Source: Stratiolaelaps scimitus (lineage: Eukaryota > Arthropoda > Arachnida > Mesostigmata > Laelapidae). Taken from it: a stretch of DNA of 64,000 nt. Where the stretch lies: assembly GCA_019614645.1 (NCBI GenBank), contig JABWDB010000034.1, positions 2,480,001-2,544,000 on the forward strand, read 5' to 3'. The notes under the pieces were generated by a model, which saw only the letters and a program-made list of their open reading frames with translations, was not told the DNA's origin and did not search any database. Positions 60,107 to 64,000 of the stretch are shown here, piece after piece (within the stretch, counting starts at the first letter, position 1; each line of letters opens with the position of its first letter). The position numbers and the translations under genes were made by a program.

Positions 60107-60731
60107 GCAACTCGACGAGAGACTATTCCATCCTCCCAGCTCCATCCACCGCTGTTGGACTAGCTCCAGCGCATAAGTGGGCCCGCGCGTGTGCCTTCGT
60201 CCGATTCACGCCATCGTGGCCGTTCGTTGCTCGTCGAAGCAGGCGAGTTCGGCCGTGATGGACTGCGCTGCAGATAGCGGCCTCAGAGTGAGAGAGAAAG
60301 AGAAAGAGAGAGAGAGATGCGAAGAATGGGGGGCGGGGTATAGAAGGAGATAACGCGGGCAGAGACGATGAGAGAGAGAGAGAGAGACATAGATTGGCAT
60401 TGAGAGAACGAAAACAATAATAGTCAGTAGTGAGGAACCAGCCCCCCCCCCACACAAACACACTATATAACTGTCAGATGCTGCTAGGTCGCTTTGGACC
60501 ATGCAAACTGAGTGGACTCGGCCTGGTCCTGGCTAGGCGTTCGCTGGTCGATCTCATCGGGTTGCCCACCGGTTTCGAAGCGTTTCGTTACGAGGGTAGG
60601 CCTAGCAGTTTAGAGCTGGCCGATAGCAGGCCGATCTCTTTCTGTCCCCCTCACCATTCTCGGTGTACATCTTATCTGTTAGTCGAAAGCCGAATGGAGT
60701 TAGCACAGATATGTATTAATTTCATGATGGT
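60107..60731. other. Sequence with GA arrays, no gene recognised
   Basis: (GA)n at 60286-60318 and 60370-60388, and a C9 run near 60442-60450. Confidence 0.55.
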
Positions 60732-60761
60732 GTTGCTGCTGCTGCTGCTGCTGCTGCTGTC
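60732..60761. repeat. (GCT)n triplet repeat
   Basis: Eight to nine perfect units, then GTCGTTGCTGTT. It lies about 60 bases before the retroposon. Confidence 0.95.
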
Positions 60762-60820
60762 GTTGCTGTTGATATCGCGTGGGAAGTGGTATTCGTGTGT
60801 CGTTAATGCTTTAGCTCTTC

Positions 60821-61029
60821 AACATTCGGACTGGCGGAGAATCCTTGGAGGTGTTTATCATCTTTCTTTATCTGAGTATTCTTGTCAGGTACGAGTAAGG
60901 CAGAGAATAAGCAAAGGTGGCCCCGACAGGTCCTCATAGTGTAATACCTAAAGGTTAAGAGCTGAGGGTTGTCAGATAAAAGGGGAACAGCTGAGGGTCA
61001 GCTCGAAAAAACCGAACATTCGGACTGGC
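60821..61029 (+). mobile_element. Short retroposon (SINE-like) with 15-bp target-site duplication
   Basis: A perfect 15-bp direct repeat AACATTCGGACTGGC at 60821-60835 and 61015-61029 flanks 179 bases (60836-61014). The insert ends in CAGCTGAGGGTCAGCT-CGAAAAAACCG, that is, a short A-rich tail next to the right duplication. Its 3' two thirds recur at 39948-40045, a second copy with its own flanking duplication. Size, variable 5' end, A tail and duplications of 10-15 bp are the signs of insertion by LINE-type reverse transcription. I see no convincing A and B boxes, so it could equally be a truncated LINE 3' end. Confidence 0.75.
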
Positions 61030-62938
61030 AACGGCTTCGGTGAACGTGCGACTTATCAATATCGATGGAACATGATCAATATTATGCTTCTACCTATCTG
61101 CTATACTGTGCTTTCTGATGCGTTTTTCCAGTCACCGAAGTTCTTCGGCCATAGCGCATTATGACGTCGCCTGGTGGCCTCCAGATATAATATAAGCTGG
61201 CGTTCGTATATTGCTACTGCAATTACACTCGTCTGGCCAACCCAATGGTAGCATTTATTTCAAATCAAGGGTACCATTGTTCCATCTTCTCAATACGCCG
61301 TGTCACGTGTACTATTGTATTTCCAACGCAAACACGCGCGCACGCACTACATGTAAACATGAAGTCGTTTCATAGTTACCCATCTGTTCTCTATGAATAG
61401 CTGCCACTCAACTGACTGCTGCCCAAGTGCAGACCAACCTTTCGTTGTATACGAGAAGCTATGATAATTGATAAAAAAAAAACTGTAGGCCATCGTAATA
61501 GGAGGTCATCACGTCGCTTAACGTCGGGCACTTATATGCAGTATGCGGTGGAGTATCATTTTCCCTACAGGGTGGTCCTGGTTCAGGCCAGACGAATTAG
61601 CGTGGTAATAGACGGTAGAGAAGTGGCCCAGCTTTGTGTGTTGCGCCTCTCTGTATAACGCGACCTCTACCATTCCTAATGCATTTCCGTTTGCCTCTGC
61701 AGGCACAATCAGAGCCGGCGCATTGCCCTTGCTGAGACTTCGCTTCCATGTCCTTCTTCAATCGTTCGCGCCCAGTCTCTTTCTGGTTCGTGCTGGCTCT
61801 ATAGTTATCTGCCATTCTGTTGAATGCATTTAATAAGCACTTTCCTGTTGTGCTATGAGACGTCCCCGTAGAGGAAAATTGTAGGGGAGGGGGATTGGAC
61901 CTGCTCCCATGGACGATCCCTTCGAGGCGCCCGCATATGAGCGAGGCCGAGAGTACATGAGAAGCCAGCGTTGCCCAACAGACAGACAGACAGGCCCGCA
62001 CGCAGAAATACAACTGCAGTGATACATACAACTGTGACACAGTCATAGCTGTCTGTGCACGGGTTCTCAGACGCCTTTAGACGTCATTTCCTCTACTCCA
62101 TATTTCCCTCCACTTTCGATGACATCTGCCAGGCGGCTGTCGTTATATTGATCCGGCTAGTCGCGGCAGCGACTCTTCCTCCACCGTAGCACGACACCGC
62201 CGGCCTGCGACGATGCTGCCGGCAAACAGCAAATCCAGTCGGATTCATCCAACGTCCCTGAATATGACCAGAGGGAGGAAGCCAACATTGGAGGACCCCC
62301 AGTATCCGCCGAGAGTATGGCGGGCGGGGTTGATGGCAGGCCAACGCCAGCATGCCAGTTTTCGCCAATAGTTGTCGCTACGCACGCCGTCCATGCGTAC
62401 ATATGTACGATGTCTGCTCACGATACGATCTCAGCGCGAGCTGGTCCTCTCTTCGGCAAACAGTCAAGCTGGAAGAAGTTGGCGCCGCAGAGCGCAAGGA
62501 TACGTTCAGCTCCCTTGATTCGAAATAACAGTATGCGTCGGGGCCCACGAGAGAAGTGGGACAGAGCGAAGCCGATAGCAAGGAGGAAGTGTGTACGCGG
62601 GAAAGAAAAAGAAAAAGAGAGAGAAAGACAGAGATGGGGAGATGGGTGGACACCCTAGGGCCGACGTCTGTAGAAAAGTGAAGTGGTGTGTGTGTAATAG
62701 CGTTATCATCGGCTGCTTCGGAGAAGAGAGGTTACACGTCGTGCTGCGCTTGTTGCGCCTCGATACCGCGAGCCCGGCGGCCCGAAACCCGAAGACACTT
62801 TCTGCAAGGGTAGTGTCCTCGCCTTTCTGTGGTGCGGCCACGTTTTGCAACGCGTTCCGCGTCCTCCTGCCCCTCATCACATCACATCTGGCTTTCTGTG
62901 ACTCCGAGCCCAGACTTCTTCCCGGTCACCGTCATCTG
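61030..62938. other. Unique sequence, no gene recognised
   Basis: A pyrimidine-rich acceptor-like TTTCCGTTTGCCTCTGCAG ends at 61704. Downstream frames stay open for about 40 codons but are featureless. GA-rich near 62605-62625. Confidence 0.5.
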
Positions 62939-62972
62939 TATCTCTCTATCTCTCTCTCTCTCTCTCTCTCTG
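62939..62972. repeat. (CT)n microsatellite
   Basis: About 15 CT units with one CTAT interruption, ending in TGTGTGG. Confidence 0.95.
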
Positions 62973-64000
62973 TGTGGTTCTGGTGCGACATTTGTGGTAA
63001 CGTTGTTTCTGCAAATCGCTCGAGAATTTCATGGAGGGATTCCACATATTTTACTCACTTACTTCCGCCCCACTTTTCTACGCCGCGCCTTGTCGCTTTA
63101 TGCGCAGCAGGCCCTCTTTCGACTCTCAATTCGTTCGCTAAAGCGTACTTGACTTCGATTGCGCTGTCCCTACGGCGCATACGATCGCGTGGTGACTCGC
63201 TCTAGCCCGCGGCCATAGACAGCTGTGAAGCAGCTGGCTCTGGAGGTCGCATGGAGGCAGCTGACGAGATCTCGCTCGGCAGTAGACTTTCTCCGCGTCT
63301 GGACCCGGACCCAATATTGGAGGGAAACGGCCAGTGTCATTGTCTCCGGCATGGCCCATTGCATCGTGGACAATGGCACACGTCAGATCCGAGATCAGCC
63401 CCCCCCCCCACCTCTGGTGAATAACGAATTCGTTTACCGAGCAACCGAGGTCTCAGGTCTCAGGCACGAGGCGACACAGGTCCCATTGCCCATTGGATGC
63501 GTGTTTGCTATATCGATTCGTGCGGTCGAACAAAGCCGACTCGGTAGCACCAGCAGCCCACGGGGGCAAACAAGCGAAAATACTACACACATTATTCTTA
63601 GACTTCACCTCGAAATACAACGTATACTGGGAAGAAATAGAGAGAGAGAGAGTCTCAAATTCAGACGCAAATCTGGGCGCCTTGTTACCGGGGGTTGTCA
63701 GCGGCCGCGAAACCTGAGCCCGTGGAGCGGCATTTACATGTTTAATTGTGCTGAAGGCACGGGCCTACCAAGGGCGCACCGAGACGCTGCACACCAAATT
63801 GGGTTGCATGAGATAGATCACGACTCTACCGCGTGGATTTACTAACGCGGTCGGGCTAGGCTTGCGGCGGCTTCGCTTGGTCTCACTCGAGGTGGGGAAG
63901 AGAGGGGAGATCATTTCGTGAAAGTGGGTCTGATATAGTGATTTTATTCGATGGTCACCACGTTCTGATAAAGAAACTTGTTTGTTTGTATTTGAAATTG
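62973..64000. other. Unique sequence to window end
   Basis: C10-11 run at 63399-63409 and GA run near 63639-63652. The plus frame 63225-63845 (206 codons) has no family I recognise. No gene truncated by the window edge was detected. Confidence 0.5.

Noticed and set aside
59623..60258. Arg/Ser-rich frame resembling an SR protein
   Set aside because: The RS-like content comes from AGA, AGC and GGC triplet repeats; no RNA-recognition domain; GTG start.
1..64000. CRISPR arrays, insertion sequences, operons, telomeric repeats
   Set aside because: No regularly spaced direct repeats with unique spacers, no bacterial gene organisation and no TTAGG or TTAGGG arrays were seen.

Overview
This window is non-coding or very gene-poor eukaryotic DNA, most likely intergenic or deep-intronic sequence of an animal. 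The evidence is circumstantial: many long (TA)n arrays, (CT)n, (CA)n and triplet microsatellites, G and C homopolymers, retroposon-like insertions with target-site duplications, tRNA-like boxes, and no bacterial-style packed genes, operons or ribosome binding sites. CpG dinucleotides are common and not obviously depleted, which fits an invertebrate with little DNA methylation; an arthropod is my best guess, but I cannot name the species. No protein gene, rRNA or intact tRNA is supported. The longest open frames (about 150 to 277 codons) lie mainly in GC-rich DNA where stops are rare. Several begin only with GTG or TTG, and none shows a recognisable domain.

Layout. 1-13 kb: unique sequence with five (TA)n arrays, a GC-rich triplet patch at 9.2-10.5 kb and one good 3' splice-site candidate at 4446. 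13.0-13.2 kb: tRNA-like (SINE-type) boxes on the minus strand around a (TA)n array. 13.7-16 kb and 20.3-24.3 kb: GC-rich, CpG-rich blocks with triplet and homopolymer runs. 25-32 kb: mixed sequence with a perfect 16-bp hairpin (28870), an AT minisatellite (29151), a weak internal-exon candidate (29584-29683) and a TATA plus initiator arrangement (32069-32101). 32-39 kb: unique sequence and microsatellites. 39.9 kb: a 5'-truncated copy of a short retroposon whose longer copy lies at 60.8 kb. 41.9 kb: another tRNA-like segment. 46 kb: small tandem duplications. 48.7-49.5 kb: a doubtful reverse-transcriptase relic beside one member of a four-copy dispersed repeat. 52.6-54.3 kb: a GC-rich block with a 31-bp inverted repeat and a strong G-quadruplex motif. 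55.4-58.7 kb: the most repeat-rich part, with a foldback element, three more copies of the dispersed repeat and a 35-bp minisatellite core interleaved with (TA)n. 59.6-61 kb: triplet repeats and the retroposon with a perfect 15-bp target-site duplication.

The best supported observations are the two-copy retroposon with its duplications, the four-copy AACTGCAATT-type repeat, the TA-interleaved minisatellite, and the long hairpin at 53.3 kb. I found no genes working together as a system and no sign of a novel biological system in this window.
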